A stretch of 64,000 nucleotides of DNA, from the NCBI GenBank assembly GCA_010672925.1, contig JAAHFP010000027.1, positions 1 to 64,000 on the forward strand, given 5' to 3'. Under the pieces are notes generated by a model, which made no database searches, was not told where the DNA came from, and saw only the letters and a program-made list of their open reading frames with translations. Source of the DNA: Symploca sp. SIO1C2 (GTDB taxonomy: Bacteria; Cyanobacteriota; Cyanobacteriia; Cyanobacteriales; Coleofasciculaceae). The position numbers were made by a program, and so were the translations under genes. The stretch's first letter is position 1; each line of letters starts with the position of its first letter. Positions 35,202 to 44,009 of the stretch are shown here, piece by piece.

Positions 35202-35231
35202 GTGTAGTAAGACTACTAAACCGTATAGTAA
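35192..35231. promoter_or_regulatory. Twin TetR-type operator palindromes
   Basis: TACTAAACTGTGTAGTA (35193-35209) and TACTAAACCGTATAGTA (35214-35230) share the pattern TACTAAACNGTRTAGTA and start 21 bp apart, two helical turns. Placement between a TetR gene and its divergent target marks them as the likely operators. Confidence 0.75.
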
Positions 35232-35271
35232 ATTAGTGTATTTAGAATTTCTCATTCCTTAGGGGGATGCT

Positions 35272-36465
35272 ATGCAAGGTACTGTTAATAACAAAAGTTT
35301 GACCATCCCAGCTGGGACGCGATCGCTAGCCATGATTGCGCTTATTGCCCTCTTGGGTGTAGGAGGTACATATATATATGGAAAATTGCGATCGCCAGAT
35401 GCCCTAACTCCTGAATCACCGGAAATTGCTTTACCTGAGCTGAAAACCGTAACAGCTTCAGGACATTTAGAGCCGGAAGGTGAGGTAGTTAACCTAACAG
35501 CTCCCACCTCTAGCCAAGAAAGCCGGATAGAGAAACTATTAGTAAAGGTGGGGGATTCGGTGAAAGCTGGGGATGTAATAGCTATTTTAGGTAGCCGCGA
35601 TCGCTTGCAAGCCAGTTATAAACAAGCTCAGCAAGATGTCGAAGTGTCCCGTGCTCGACTTGCTCAAGTGCAAGCTGGAGCCAAAGTAGGGGAAATCGCT
35701 ACCCAAAAAGCCGAAATTACTCGCCTAGAAGCAGATCAACAGGCTAGAATTACTGCCCAACAAGCTAACGTTGAGCGATTGCAGGCGGAAGTTCAAAATG
35801 CCCAGGTAGAATATCAACGCTACGATAGTCTCTATCAAGAAGGAGCCATTTCCGCTTCCACCCGTGATACTCGACAGCTTACCCTACAAACCAGCCAACG
35901 GAATTTAAAACAAGCTCAAGCAGAACTAACCCGATTGCAATCTACCCGTTCACCTGAACTTGCGAAAGCCCAAGCTACTCTATCAAGTATGACCGAGGTG
36001 CGCCCGGTAGATGTACAGGTCTCCCAGGCCGAACTCCAACGAGCGATCGCGGCTGCAGCTCAATCGAAAGCCAGTCTAGAGCAAGCTTTTGTCCGCTCAC
36101 CCCAAGACGGTGTGATTATGGATATTCATACCCAGCCAGGGGAAGTTATCACCACAGAAGGGATTGTGGAGATTGGTCAAATTGAGCAGATGGTAGCAAT
36201 TGCAGAAGTTTACGAAAGCGATGTCCAAAAACTCAAGCCAGGTCAAATGGCACGAATCTTTAGCAATGCTCTACCTAACGAATTGCGCGGCACCGTCACC
36301 TGGGTAGATCTAAAAGTGCATAGACAAACAGTAATCAACACCGACCCTAGCGAAAACATTGACGCCAAAATTGTTGAAGTACGAGTGCAACTAGACCCCA
36401 AATCAAGTAAGGAAGCTGCAAAATTTACTAACTTGCAAGTTGAAGTAGAGATTGAGGTGGATTGA
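35272..36465 (+). CDS. devB: HlyD/DevB-type membrane fusion protein
   Basis: 397 residues; ATG at 35272 preceded by AGGGGG. One N-terminal membrane anchor (MIALIALLGVGGTYIYG), lipoyl half-motifs (GHLEPEGEVVNLTAP, VKVGDSVKAGDVIAILG), a long alpha-hairpin coiled coil (about 110-250, Gln/Ala-rich) that reaches TolC, and the second lipoyl half (VRSPQDGVIMDIHTQPGEVI). In Anabaena DevBCA exports heterocyst glycolipids; close paralogues export other lipids or drugs in non-heterocystous species, so the gene name is by homology only. First gene of devB-devC. Confidence 0.85.
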   Translation: MQGTVNNKSLTIPAGTRSLAMIALIALLGVGGTYIYGKLRSPDALTPESPEIALPELKTVTASGHLEPEGEVVNLTAPTSSQESRIEKLLVKVGDSVKAGDVIAILGSRDRLQASYKQAQQDVEVSRARLAQVQAGAKVGEIATQKAEITRLEADQQARITAQQANVERLQAEVQNAQVEYQRYDSLYQEGAISASTRDTRQLTLQTSQRNLKQAQAELTRLQSTRSPELAKAQATLSSMTEVRPVDVQVSQAELQRAIAAAAQSKASLEQAFVRSPQDGVIMDIHTQPGEVITTEGIVEIGQIEQMVAIAEVYESDVQKLKPGQMARIFSNALPNELRGTVTWVDLKVHRQTVINTDPSENIDAKIVEVRVQLDPKSSKEAAKFTNLQVEVEIEVD

Positions 36466-36548
36466 AGTTTGTTGTTTGGGAATTGGGAATTGGGAATTGG
36501 GAATTGATAACTTTGAATTTTGAATTTTGAATTTTGAATTTTGAATTG

Positions 36549-37721
36549 ATGAACTGGCTACACTCCCTAAAACGACGCACACCCCTTGGTTGGTTGCAGT
36601 TGAGTCGCAACAAAGGACGGTTGGTGGTGGCACTATCCGGTATTGCTTTTGCTGATGTGCTGATGTTTTTGCAGATTGGGTTTCAAGAATCTCTTTATGA
36701 AAGCAATACCAAGATTAGAGCTGCTCTCGATACTGATATTGTCTTAGTAAGTCCCAAAGCTAAAAACACCCAAAATTTATCCACCTTCACTCGCCGCCGC
36801 CTCTATCAAGCCAAAGATATTCCCGGTGTTGCCGCTGCCCATCCCCTTTACTCCAGCACCATCACCTGGAAAAATCCTGAAACTCGACAGGATGCTGCTT
36901 TACAAATTATTGGTTTTGACCCTGATTATCAGGCTTTTAATTTGCCGGAGATTAATCAACAACTCGACAAAATTAAATTACCAGACGTGGTGCTATTCGA
37001 TCGCACTGCTAGAGGTAACTATCAACAAACCATTACTCAAATTGAAAATCAACAATGGGTGAGTACTGAAGTCCAGGCACGTACTATTACCGTGCGGGGT
37101 GTTTTCTCCCTAGGGGCTTCCTTTGGTACTGATGGGTTACTTGTTACTAGTAATCAAAACTTCTTGTTGCTATTTCCCCGACGGGATGCAGGCAGTGTCA
37201 GTTTAGGACTAATTGATCTAGAACCGGGTTATGACCCTACCCAAGTAACCCAAGCATTGCAACAGTACTTACCCAACGATGTCGAAGCCATGACTATTGC
37301 TGATTTTATTGACGATGAGCAGCAATTTTGGCGCACAGAAAGTCCCATTGGCTTTATTTTCGGCTTTGGGACCACAATGGCTTTTGTTGTCGGGGTGGTG
37401 ATTGTTTATCAGGTACTGTCTACAGATGTGAATGCCCATCTCAAGGAATATGCCACCTTCAAGGCTATGGGTTATCGCCATAGCTATTTGCTGGGCATTG
37501 TATTTGAAGAAAGCATTATTATGGCTTTTCTCGGTTTTATTCCAGGAGTAATTTTACCTATAGGAATGTATTATATGGCAGCCAAGGTAACATCACTTCC
37601 CATTTATATGACCCTGGCACGAGCCATTAGTGTACTAGTGTTGACGGTGGTGATGTGTCTATTATCTGGCGCGATCGCGACTAAAAAACTTCAGTCTGCT
37701 GATCCTGCCGATATGTTTTAA
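36549..37721 (+). CDS. devC: DevC-type ABC exporter permease (MacB-like FtsX fold)
   Basis: 390 residues from the ATG at 36549; the TTG at 36534 lies in a TTTGAAT heptamer repeat and is less likely. RTPLGWLQLSRNKGRLVVAL starts the first membrane helix; a large periplasmic domain follows (VLVSPKAKNTQNL ... DIPGVAAAHPLYS), then three C-terminal helices (ESPIGFIFGFGTTMAFVVGVV, GIVFEESIIMAFLGFIPGVI, VLVLTVVMCLLSGAIA). This is the four-helix type VII ABC layout. 83 bp after devB, same operon. Confidence 0.87.
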   Translation: MNWLHSLKRRTPLGWLQLSRNKGRLVVALSGIAFADVLMFLQIGFQESLYESNTKIRAALDTDIVLVSPKAKNTQNLSTFTRRRLYQAKDIPGVAAAHPLYSSTITWKNPETRQDAALQIIGFDPDYQAFNLPEINQQLDKIKLPDVVLFDRTARGNYQQTITQIENQQWVSTEVQARTITVRGVFSLGASFGTDGLLVTSNQNFLLLFPRRDAGSVSLGLIDLEPGYDPTQVTQALQQYLPNDVEAMTIADFIDDEQQFWRTESPIGFIFGFGTTMAFVVGVVIVYQVLSTDVNAHLKEYATFKAMGYRHSYLLGIVFEESIIMAFLGFIPGVILPIGMYYMAAKVTSLPIYMTLARAISVLVLTVVMCLLSGAIATKKLQSADPADMF

Positions 37722-38156
37722 CAGAATTGCGAATAGAGATGATCTAACTACCATAATCTCCGAATTCCATAAGCATCAAATTAAAAGGAGAGACTTTAAA
37801 CAGGATTGATTAATTATTAATTATCCATTATCCATTGGTAAAGGATCGTTAAAATCCTCACCCATCCAAATTTGCCCTTGGTGCAAACCCGGAATGCGAG
37901 ATAAATTTTCTGAATCTGAGATACTTGCAGAAGCGACTTTATTCATTTGGATAAAATCGAGAACCTGTAAAAGTAGAGGTTCTGGTGCTGAGGCTAATTC
38001 AGTTACTATTTTTTCTAAAAGGGTCATTTTTCACTGGATTGCTCGAATAAGAAGGCGATGCCTCTTTTATTTTATCAATTATAGAGCGCGTAATCGCTAC
38101 TCTCTTGTTTCATCCCCTCTGATGCAATAACTAGCAACTTAGGATATTACTTAATT
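37722..38156. other. devC-devA gap interrupted by an antitoxin relic
   Basis: 435 bp instead of the few bases usual in devBCA operons. It holds the minus-strand DUF2281-like gene (37821-38027) and ATTATCCATT repeats (37807-37838). devA may thus need its own promoter; no clear boxes are visible. Confidence 0.6.
37821..38027 (-). CDS. DUF2281-like VapB-type antitoxin, C-terminus replaced by repeat
   Basis: 68 residues. MTLLEKIVTELASAPEPLLL then QVLDFIQ is the dimer helix of DUF2281 antitoxins, and IPGLHQGQIWMGEDFNDPLP is the toxin-binding C-terminus, which in the family ends in DPLP(D/E)-(E/D)FW. Here the last residues are MDNG, encoded by the CCATTATCCATT repeat, so the end has been overwritten. 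No PIN toxin is adjacent. Probably a relic. Confidence 0.6.
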   Translation of the reverse strand: MTLLEKIVTELASAPEPLLLQVLDFIQMNKVASASISDSENLSRIPGLHQGQIWMGEDFNDPLPMDNG

Positions 38157-38879
38157 ATGACACAAACTCTTCCTGTAATTACAATCCAAGGTCTAAATCA
38201 TTTCTTCGGTCACGGTGAGCAAAAAAAGCAAGTTTTGTTTGATATTGACCTTACAATCAATGCTGGTGAAATTGTCTTAATGACTGGTCCCTCTGGCTCC
38301 GGTAAGACCACCTTGTTAACTTTGATTGGTGGACTGCGGGTAGTTCAATCCGGCAGTTTACAATTTCTAGGGCAAGAACTTTGTCAGGCAACGGAAAAAA
38401 AGTTGGTGCAAGTGCGCCGTAAAGCAGGTTATATTTTCCAAGCTCACAACTTACACGAAAGTCTAACTGCACAACAGAATGTCCGTATGGGTTTAGAAGT
38501 TCATCCTCAATATTCCGTGGCAACCATGAATAAGATGGCAGCTGAAATGTTAGAATTAGTAGGCTTAGGTCATCGTCTAGACCATTATCCAGATCAATTA
38601 TCCGGTGGTCAGAAACAGCGAGTTGCGATCGCTCGTGCCCTTGTCAGCCGTCCTCAACTCCTCCTGGCAGATGAACCCACCGCTGCCCTCGACAGCAAAA
38701 CGGGGAGGGATGTAGTAAATTTGATGCAAAACTTAGCTCAAGAACAAGGATGCACTATTTTGCTAGTAACCCACGACAGCCGAATTTTAGATATTGCCGA
38801 TCGCATTATTAATATGGAAGATGGAGTTTTGAAGAATAACACAACAAATTCTGTAGGGACGGGCTTAGGTCAACATTGA
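38157..38879 (+). CDS. devA: DevA-type ABC ATPase (MacB/LolD-like)
   Basis: 240 residues. Walker A GPSGSGKTT, Q-loop YIFQAHNLHESLTA, signature LSGGQKQRVAIARAL, Walker B LLLADEPTAALDSK, H-loop VTHDSR. The N-terminus (LNHFFGHGEQKKQVLFDIDL) is typical of DevA. Drives DevC with DevB and a TolC. The last residues (TNSVGTGLGQH) are encoded by a common GTAGGGACGGG repeat, so the C-terminus may have been extended by repeat DNA. Confidence 0.9.
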   Translation: MTQTLPVITIQGLNHFFGHGEQKKQVLFDIDLTINAGEIVLMTGPSGSGKTTLLTLIGGLRVVQSGSLQFLGQELCQATEKKLVQVRRKAGYIFQAHNLHESLTAQQNVRMGLEVHPQYSVATMNKMAAEMLELVGLGHRLDHYPDQLSGGQKQRVAIARALVSRPQLLLADEPTAALDSKTGRDVVNLMQNLAQEQGCTILLVTHDSRILDIADRIINMEDGVLKNNTTNSVGTGLGQH

Positions 38880-39054
38880 CACATTAAGTTGCTGGACTAT
38901 ATAGCGCTTCCCCCTGTTACGAAGTACATTAAAAACGACGAGGAAGAAATCTATCTAATCTTGATAACTGATTAAGATGTACCTCATTGCAGCGGTAATC
39001 GCTCGCTGTATTGAAAACCACTCGCCCTTGATACGGAAGAGATGTTCGGTAGTT

Positions 39055-39474
39055 TTATGGAGAATTGGTTAACTCTTGAATCAAATGTTCAGCAGTGACA
39101 ATTCGAGGAGTTGTAACTGGAAAGTCTTGTGGATTGCGGGTAACAATCACATCTAAATGATTGACTACAGCGGTGCTGTACTGAATAGCGTCTTCAAAAT
39201 CCCTAAAATTAGCAGTTAATGCCATTGAAATAACAGCCTGATTGACTGTAGCGACAGAACAAAGCACTGCCATTCTTTGCAAAAATTGCTGTGTCCAGTT
39301 ATGACCTTTTGCTTTCCGGATAATGTAGTATAAATCGCTAAAGGTAGATGCGGATATATAACCTTCAATCTGTTGCTGCTCTACTAAGCTCACAACTTGT
39401 TCGCTGTTTGAGAAGAAGGGGTCGCGCTCAAGTGCTACATCAACAATTATATTAGTGTCTATGAGAACTTTCAC
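39055..39474 (-). CDS. PIN-domain toxin (VapC-like)
   Basis: 139 residues. MKVLIDTNIIVDVALERDPF gives the first catalytic Asp; the others are in FRDFEDAIQYSTAVV and near the DVIVTRNPQDF end. Fold and length fit PIN RNases of type II TA modules (PIN_3/PIN_26 group). The start overlaps the stop of the upstream antitoxin by 4 bases, so translation is coupled. Intact catalytic residues suggest a working toxin. Confidence 0.85.
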   Translation of the reverse strand: MKVLIDTNIIVDVALERDPFFSNSEQVVSLVEQQQIEGYISASTFSDLYYIIRKAKGHNWTQQFLQRMAVLCSVATVNQAVISMALTANFRDFEDAIQYSTAVVNHLDVIVTRNPQDFPVTTPRIVTAEHLIQELTNSP

Positions 39475-39737
39475 AGATTATGCTTCTCCTTCAAGTATTC
39501 CCACTTAGCTTGCTCAGGGTCAAAGTCAGGTGGTGTAGGAGGAGCATTTTCGAGTAAGTCTTTTAAAGCTTGAACTTTGTATTCCCGCTTCTTGGGTTGT
39601 TTGGGAGTATTAGTGGTCGTTGCAGTTGGCTGTAGAATGATGACTTCTACATTGCCAGGAGCGATGTTAAGGGGTTCTTGAATGATTAACTGACCAGATT
39701 TGTCAATTTTGGCATTTAACTTGTAGGCTTGCATCAT
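39471..39737 (-). CDS. Antitoxin partner of the PIN toxin
   Basis: 88 residues. The N-terminus (YKLNAKIDKSGQLIIQEPLN then IAPGNVEVIIL) is an AbrB/VapB-like beta-swapped half; the C-terminal AKWEYLKEKHN region would bind the toxin. GGAG lies six bases before ATG-ATG. It immediately precedes the PIN gene with a 4-base overlap, which defines the pair. Confidence 0.75.
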   Translation of the reverse strand: MMQAYKLNAKIDKSGQLIIQEPLNIAPGNVEVIILQPTATTTNTPKQPKKREYKVQALKDLLENAPPTPPDFDPEQAKWEYLKEKHNL

Positions 39738-40292
39738 AATCTAGCTCCGGTCGATTACAGTAAAGTATTGTCTATATGATCCAAAGTAAATTTGGCGATC
39801 GCTTGTAGATGGTACAAACTGAGTGTGCAAAAATGGGCAATTTATTAGACCAACTGTAGGCGATCGCGCTACTAACTTGCATATTCCGCTAGTTGCTGAC
39901 GGATTGCTGTTTGAATTTTATCATCAAAGTCTGGGTCATCAATTCTGGTAATGACTGGATGCGATAGCGAAGCGCTGCTGCCTTCAGCAGATCACTTTCG
40001 ACGCCTTTCTAGATAAGCCTGAAAAGCAGATTGATCTTCTCGATGATTGAGAAAATACTCTCTTAACTCTTTGTCAGACATAGTTGTGTAGTCAACTTAA
40101 CTCATTACAATACCTCTCCACTTGAAAGCAAAGCAGAAAGTATGAGAGTTTACCCAAAATGCGATCGCATTTTGGCTTAGCAACAGTCAAATGTTAAACT
40201 GCTTTGACATTTATAAGTATAATGAGACTATAAAATATCAACAACTTTGACAAAAACTTTTACCCTCCAGCACTTTCGGGAGAAAGTCAGCC
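39738..40292. other. Gap before the XRE-ImmA gene
   Basis: 555 bp. Contains the broken small gene at 39872-40081 and three HIP1 sites. The AT-rich stretch around 40200-40260 probably holds the promoter of the XRE-ImmA gene, but no boxes are certain. Confidence 0.5.
39872..40081 (-). pseudogene. Small DUF6887-like gene with in-frame stop and inserted repeat
   Basis: From the ATG at 40081: MSDKELREYFLNHREDQSAF then QAYLERRRK, TGA stop, then in the same frame a Ser/Ala stretch and HPVITRIDDPDFDDKIQTAI, ending RQQLAEYAS at 39872. The stop lies at the edge of about 35 bases resembling a TCTGCTGAAGGCAGCAGCGC hairpin repeat, so repeat insertion seems to have split a small cyanobacterial gene. Family name is from memory of the MSDxELRxYxLxHR start. 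Confidence 0.6.
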
Positions 40293-41393
40293 ATGAAGGA
40301 AACTATCGGAGGCAACCTCACCCGCTATCGCAAAAGCCTGCACCTATCCCAGGAGCAGCTGGCAGAGATGGTAGGGATGACTCGCCAGAGTATTAACAAT
40401 TACGAAAAGGCTAAAACCTTACCCGACAGCAAAACCCTTTCTGCCCTGTCTCGTGCCTTGGGGGTTACCCTCGACGATTTACTTCGCCCAGAAAGCGAAG
40501 GATTGCCTAACTTCCGTTTCCGTGCTCATGCTTCTTTCGGCAACAATCCTCAATTTGCTGCCCAAGTGCTGCGAATGCTGGACACTTATAACAATTTGGA
40601 GCAAGCAGTAGGTTTGCCTCCCTATGCTCCGGAAAGTAGCCCCTGCCATCAAGTTGAGGGTAATGAAAAACGTATCGCTGAAATTGCCAATCGCTTGCGT
40701 CGCTGCCTGGGATTGGGAGAAGCACCTATTTTTAACTTATTTGAAATTGTAGAAGAAATCGGGTTGAAGGTTCTTCGTCATCCATTCCCCATTAAAGACT
40801 TTTTTGGTTTAAGCGCTTGTAGTGCTGAGCAAGGAGCTTTTGTTTTAATCAACAGCCATAACATCACGATTGAACGACAGTTATTTACCCTAGCCCATGA
40901 AATTGGACATTTAATTTGTCATCGGGGTGAATATCAAGACACCTTAGTGGAGGAAGGAACAAAAGCAGAAGAAAAAGCGCGAGAACAAGTTGCCAATTAC
41001 TTTGCCGGTTATCTGCTACTTCCCCAAGCTGAATTTGAGCGGATGTACCAATTGACAACCAACATTATTCGACTCAAACAGCATTTTCGGGTAAGTTACC
41101 AAGTTATTTTGACTCGTTTGGCACAGATGGAAGTTATTGACTATGCCAAGGAAAAAGCCAAAATTTGTGCTGTCTATAAAAAACACCATGGCTCCTCGCT
41201 GAAAAATTCGATGGAGTTACCACCAGCATTGAAGCTAGAAGACTTTCCAGAAAATCAGCGCTACCAACAATTAATCTGGCAAGCCCTTAAGTTAGGGAAA
41301 ATTTCAGAAATGAAGGCAGCGGAACTTCTCGATGTAACAGTGGAGAAACTGCGGGTGCGTCGTCAGGAAGCTGAGGTTTATGCTATCTGTTAA
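40293..41393 (+). CDS. XRE regulator fused to ImmA/IrrE metallopeptidase
   Basis: 366 residues. Residues 1-65 are a Cro/C1 helix-turn-helix (RYRKSLHLSQEQLAEMVGMT then RQSINNYEKAKTLPD). Residues about 130-290 are the ImmA/IrrE peptidase domain with HEIGHLICHRGEY (zinc-binding HExxH) and AREQVANYFAGYLLLPQAEF (the third ligand Glu/Asn region). Such fusions cleave a partner repressor, often to derepress mobile elements or toxin-antitoxin genes. Here there is no phage gene nearby; the TA pair at 39055 is on the other strand. AGGG-type ribosome site is weak. Confidence 0.88.
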   Translation: MKETIGGNLTRYRKSLHLSQEQLAEMVGMTRQSINNYEKAKTLPDSKTLSALSRALGVTLDDLLRPESEGLPNFRFRAHASFGNNPQFAAQVLRMLDTYNNLEQAVGLPPYAPESSPCHQVEGNEKRIAEIANRLRRCLGLGEAPIFNLFEIVEEIGLKVLRHPFPIKDFFGLSACSAEQGAFVLINSHNITIERQLFTLAHEIGHLICHRGEYQDTLVEEGTKAEEKAREQVANYFAGYLLLPQAEFERMYQLTTNIIRLKQHFRVSYQVILTRLAQMEVIDYAKEKAKICAVYKKHHGSSLKNSMELPPALKLEDFPENQRYQQLIWQALKLGKISEMKAAELLDVTVEKLRVRRQEAEVYAIC

Positions 41394-41433
41394 CAGTACT
41401 ATAGCAGTTCTCGCATCTGTGAGGTACATCTAG

Positions 41434-41464
41434 ATCCCCCTAAATCCCCCTTAGAAAGGGGGAC
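41434..41464. repeat. AGTCCCCCTTTCTAAGGGGGATTT repeat, copy 2 (inverted)
   Basis: ATCCCCCTAAATCCCCCTTA followed by GAAAGGGGGAC; reverse complement of copies 1 and 3. Lies between the XRE-ImmA and Na/Pi genes; could also end transcription. Confidence 0.8.
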
Positions 41465-41620
41465 TTTGAGATTGATCAGTGCACCTCATCAGCGTGGGAA
41501 ACGCTGTATTGATCTTGATAAAATTGACCCAATAGCGATCGCACTTCACATGGATAATCACTCCGGAACTGTTGCCTGTTGCCTCTCTTCACCACCAGAC
41601 TTATTTAGCAAACCCTAATT

Positions 41621-42781
41621 ATGAGTGACATTGCCCAGCAAGATCTAGATAACAGCCAACCCGAAAGCAAAATTAAACAAATCCTGCAATGGATTAGTAT
41701 TGTACTTTTAGTATATCTTCTGATTGTCGCAGTTGGTACTATTGGTACAGGCTTCAAATCTGCAACGGGAGACAAGGCACAAGAACTGTTTACCTTTGCC
41801 ACTAATCCTTTTTTAGGACTAATAGTAGGTATGGTGGCAACGGCACTTATTCAATCATCAAGTACCGTCAGCTCAATTATGGTTGGTTTAGTAGCTGGAG
41901 GCTTGCCTGTCACCACCGCTGTACCAATGATTATGGGGGCGAATATCGGTACTAGTATTACTAATACTTTAGTTAGTTTAGGTCATATTGGCGATAAGAG
42001 TGAGTTTCAACGAGCCTTCGCTGCTGCTACGATTCATGACTTTTTTAACTTACTTGCTATCGTCATTTTTCTGCCCTTGGAGATTTTCTGGCATCCTTTG
42101 GAGAAGCTGGCTCATTTCTTAGCTCAATATCTGGTGGGTAATGGTTCTCTGAGTGTCAATCACTTTAATTTTGTCACAGCTGCTACTCAACCAATAGTGA
42201 GTTGGTTTCAAGGAATTACTCACCTTCTACCAGAACCATTTGACGGTATTGCTTTAATTATTTTAGGCATTACTCTGATTTTCTTGACCATTAGCTTAAT
42301 GGGCAAATTACTGAAAGTGCTTATGGTAAATCGTGCTCAAGAGATACTCCAAACAGCAATTGGCAAAAGTCCCCTCACGAGTATTGCGGCTGGTACTTTA
42401 ATCACGGTTATTGTCCAATCTTCTTCAACTACCACTAGCTTGATGATACCTCTAGCAGGAGCAGGAGTATTTGGGTTGGCACAAATCTATCCTTTCACCC
42501 TCGGTGCTAATATCGGTACTTGTATTACTGCTTTGTTAGCAGCAACTGCTGTTTCTAGCCCTGAGGCACTCCCTGCTTTAGAGATTGCTATGGTTCATTT
42601 ACTCTACAATAGTTTTGGGGTTATTCTGATCTATAACATTCCCTTTCTCTATCCTTTGCCAATGTTGAGTGCTCAAACCTTAGCTGCCGTTGCTAGTGAA
42701 CGAAAGTTTATCGCTTTCGTTTATATCATAGGTGTATTTTTCTTAATTCCTGGCATACTCCTTGGTGCTACAGCAATTTAA
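41621..42781 (+). CDS. Na+/phosphate cotransporter (NptA/PNaS family)
   Basis: 386 residues with about 8-9 hydrophobic helices. The family's inverted-repeat motifs are clear: ALIQSSSTVSSIMVGLVAGG and VIVQSSSTTTSLMIPLAGAG (QSSS in each half), plus MIMGANIGTSITNT and TLGANIGTCITALL (GANIGT). It imports or exports phosphate with sodium across the inner membrane. No PhoU-like C-terminal domain. Stands alone. Confidence 0.92.
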   Translation: MSDIAQQDLDNSQPESKIKQILQWISIVLLVYLLIVAVGTIGTGFKSATGDKAQELFTFATNPFLGLIVGMVATALIQSSSTVSSIMVGLVAGGLPVTTAVPMIMGANIGTSITNTLVSLGHIGDKSEFQRAFAAATIHDFFNLLAIVIFLPLEIFWHPLEKLAHFLAQYLVGNGSLSVNHFNFVTAATQPIVSWFQGITHLLPEPFDGIALIILGITLIFLTISLMGKLLKVLMVNRAQEILQTAIGKSPLTSIAAGTLITVIVQSSSTTTSLMIPLAGAGVFGLAQIYPFTLGANIGTCITALLAATAVSSPEALPALEIAMVHLLYNSFGVILIYNIPFLYPLPMLSAQTLAAVASERKFIAFVYIIGVFFLIPGILLGATAI

Positions 42782-42900
42782 GTAATAAGTAATAAGTAAT
42801 AAGTAATAAGTAATAAGTGAAGAGTCCATGAGGATGCCCAATTCTCCATTCTCCATTCTCCATTCTCCATTCTCCATTCTCCATTCTCCATTCTCCATTT
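42782..42900. repeat. Two STRR arrays
   Basis: AAGTAAT heptamers (42782-42818) and an ATTCTCC array (about 42842-42898, eight or more units). Together they fill the whole gap between two convergent genes. Confidence 0.9.
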
Positions 42901-43881
42901 TTAACTATAACATTTAGTAACATAATGATTTAGTTGCCTTTCTGCGGACAAAAGAATTTGCTCCAGCCAAGATTTGCGTTGTCCAGAGGAAAGAATTTTG
43001 AGGAGGGGTTGAAGGAATGCTTGATGACGTCTCTCTCCCAAACCTTGGTACAACTGTTTAATATATCTTTGGTCTTGCTTGAGATGCCATTTGGCTGCGA
43101 AATGTTTCAGACTAGCAATTTCCCAGGCATCACTCCATCGGAGCATAAAATAGGGGATATCTGACAAATGAAAAGGAGGCCCTGGCACATAAGTAACTAC
43201 CGCAGTTGGTTCAAAGTAAATAGTACCTCCAACTTGAGCTATGCTCAGACCAAAATCGAGACCCTCCCGCATACTCAGTAACCCTTCATCTAGGAAACCA
43301 ATTTTATCGAAGATAGCGGTACGGACTAACAAACAGTTGAACTGAGCTAATTGAGATTGCTGCCGTTGGAGTTGTGTTTGTACTTCAGCCATAGGGCAGT
43401 TGATGAAATGATACTGTTCATACAACTTGCGCTTAATTTTGTCTCCCTTAACCTGTAAATAAATCCAGGCTTCACCACTAGCTGAATGTATTGTTGGCTG
43501 CGAGTTATTACCAATACAGATCAAGGGAGAGACAACAGTTGCTTCTGTCTGTTGAGCACATTGCATCAAATTTTCTAACCAACCGGGAGCAACCTGTATA
43601 TCATTATTAATGAAGACTACGTACTCAGTTTCTACCTGACGTAAGCCAAGGTTTCTTGCCTGATTGGAACAAAGATAGTGATTAGTTCTAATCAGATCAA
43701 ATTTCCTTTCCCTTGCTTGTGCTTCTAGGTAATGTTTAATGTGTGATGGGGAGCCACCATCTACATAGATTAGGGAGAATGGGTAGTTGGTATTCTCATA
43801 AATGCCTTCTAGGGAGCGGCGAGTATAACTGAAACGTTCATGGGGTGAGACAATAAGAGTAACTTGTGGTTTAGCCATCAT
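42901..43881 (-). CDS. Family 2 glycosyltransferase
   Basis: 326 residues. GT-A start VTLIVSPHERFSYTRRSLEG; nucleotide-sugar site (LIYVDGGSPSHIKHYL); NQARNLGLRQVETEYVVFIN then NDIQVAPGWLENLM, where the NND replaces DxD; later GFLDEGLLSMREGLDFGLSI. Cytosolic GT that probably adds a sugar to an exopolysaccharide or glycan. Next upstream on the same strand is the UDP-glucose-dehydrogenase-like gene, supporting a polysaccharide role. Confidence 0.85.
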   Translation of the reverse strand: MMAKPQVTLIVSPHERFSYTRRSLEGIYENTNYPFSLIYVDGGSPSHIKHYLEAQARERKFDLIRTNHYLCSNQARNLGLRQVETEYVVFINNDIQVAPGWLENLMQCAQQTEATVVSPLICIGNNSQPTIHSASGEAWIYLQVKGDKIKRKLYEQYHFINCPMAEVQTQLQRQQSQLAQFNCLLVRTAIFDKIGFLDEGLLSMREGLDFGLSIAQVGGTIYFEPTAVVTYVPGPPFHLSDIPYFMLRWSDAWEIASLKHFAAKWHLKQDQRYIKQLYQGLGERRHQAFLQPLLKILSSGQRKSWLEQILLSAERQLNHYVTKCYS

Positions 43882-43959
43882 TATTGTAGGTGTTCTAGTG
43901 TAAAGAAGCAGGTGGTAGGTGGTAAGCGGACATGATATCAGTTGTTACTTGTTTCTGGC

Positions 43960-44002
43960 TTCTTTTTGGACTGAAGTCCTACTACTGCTTATTACTTATT
44001 AC
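43960..44002. repeat. TTTTTGGACTGAAGTCC repeat, copy 2
   Basis: CTTCTTTTTGGACTGAAGTC then CTACTACTGCTTATTACTTATTACTTC, matching 30424-30466. It sits against the 3' end of the altered ugd paralogue. Confidence 0.75.
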
Positions 44003-44009
44003 TTCAAAA

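Noticed and set aside
35272-38879. Taking devBCA as proof of a heterocyst-forming organism
   Set aside because: DevBCA-type exporters are widespread in non-heterocystous cyanobacteria, and no heterocyst-specific gene is in the window.
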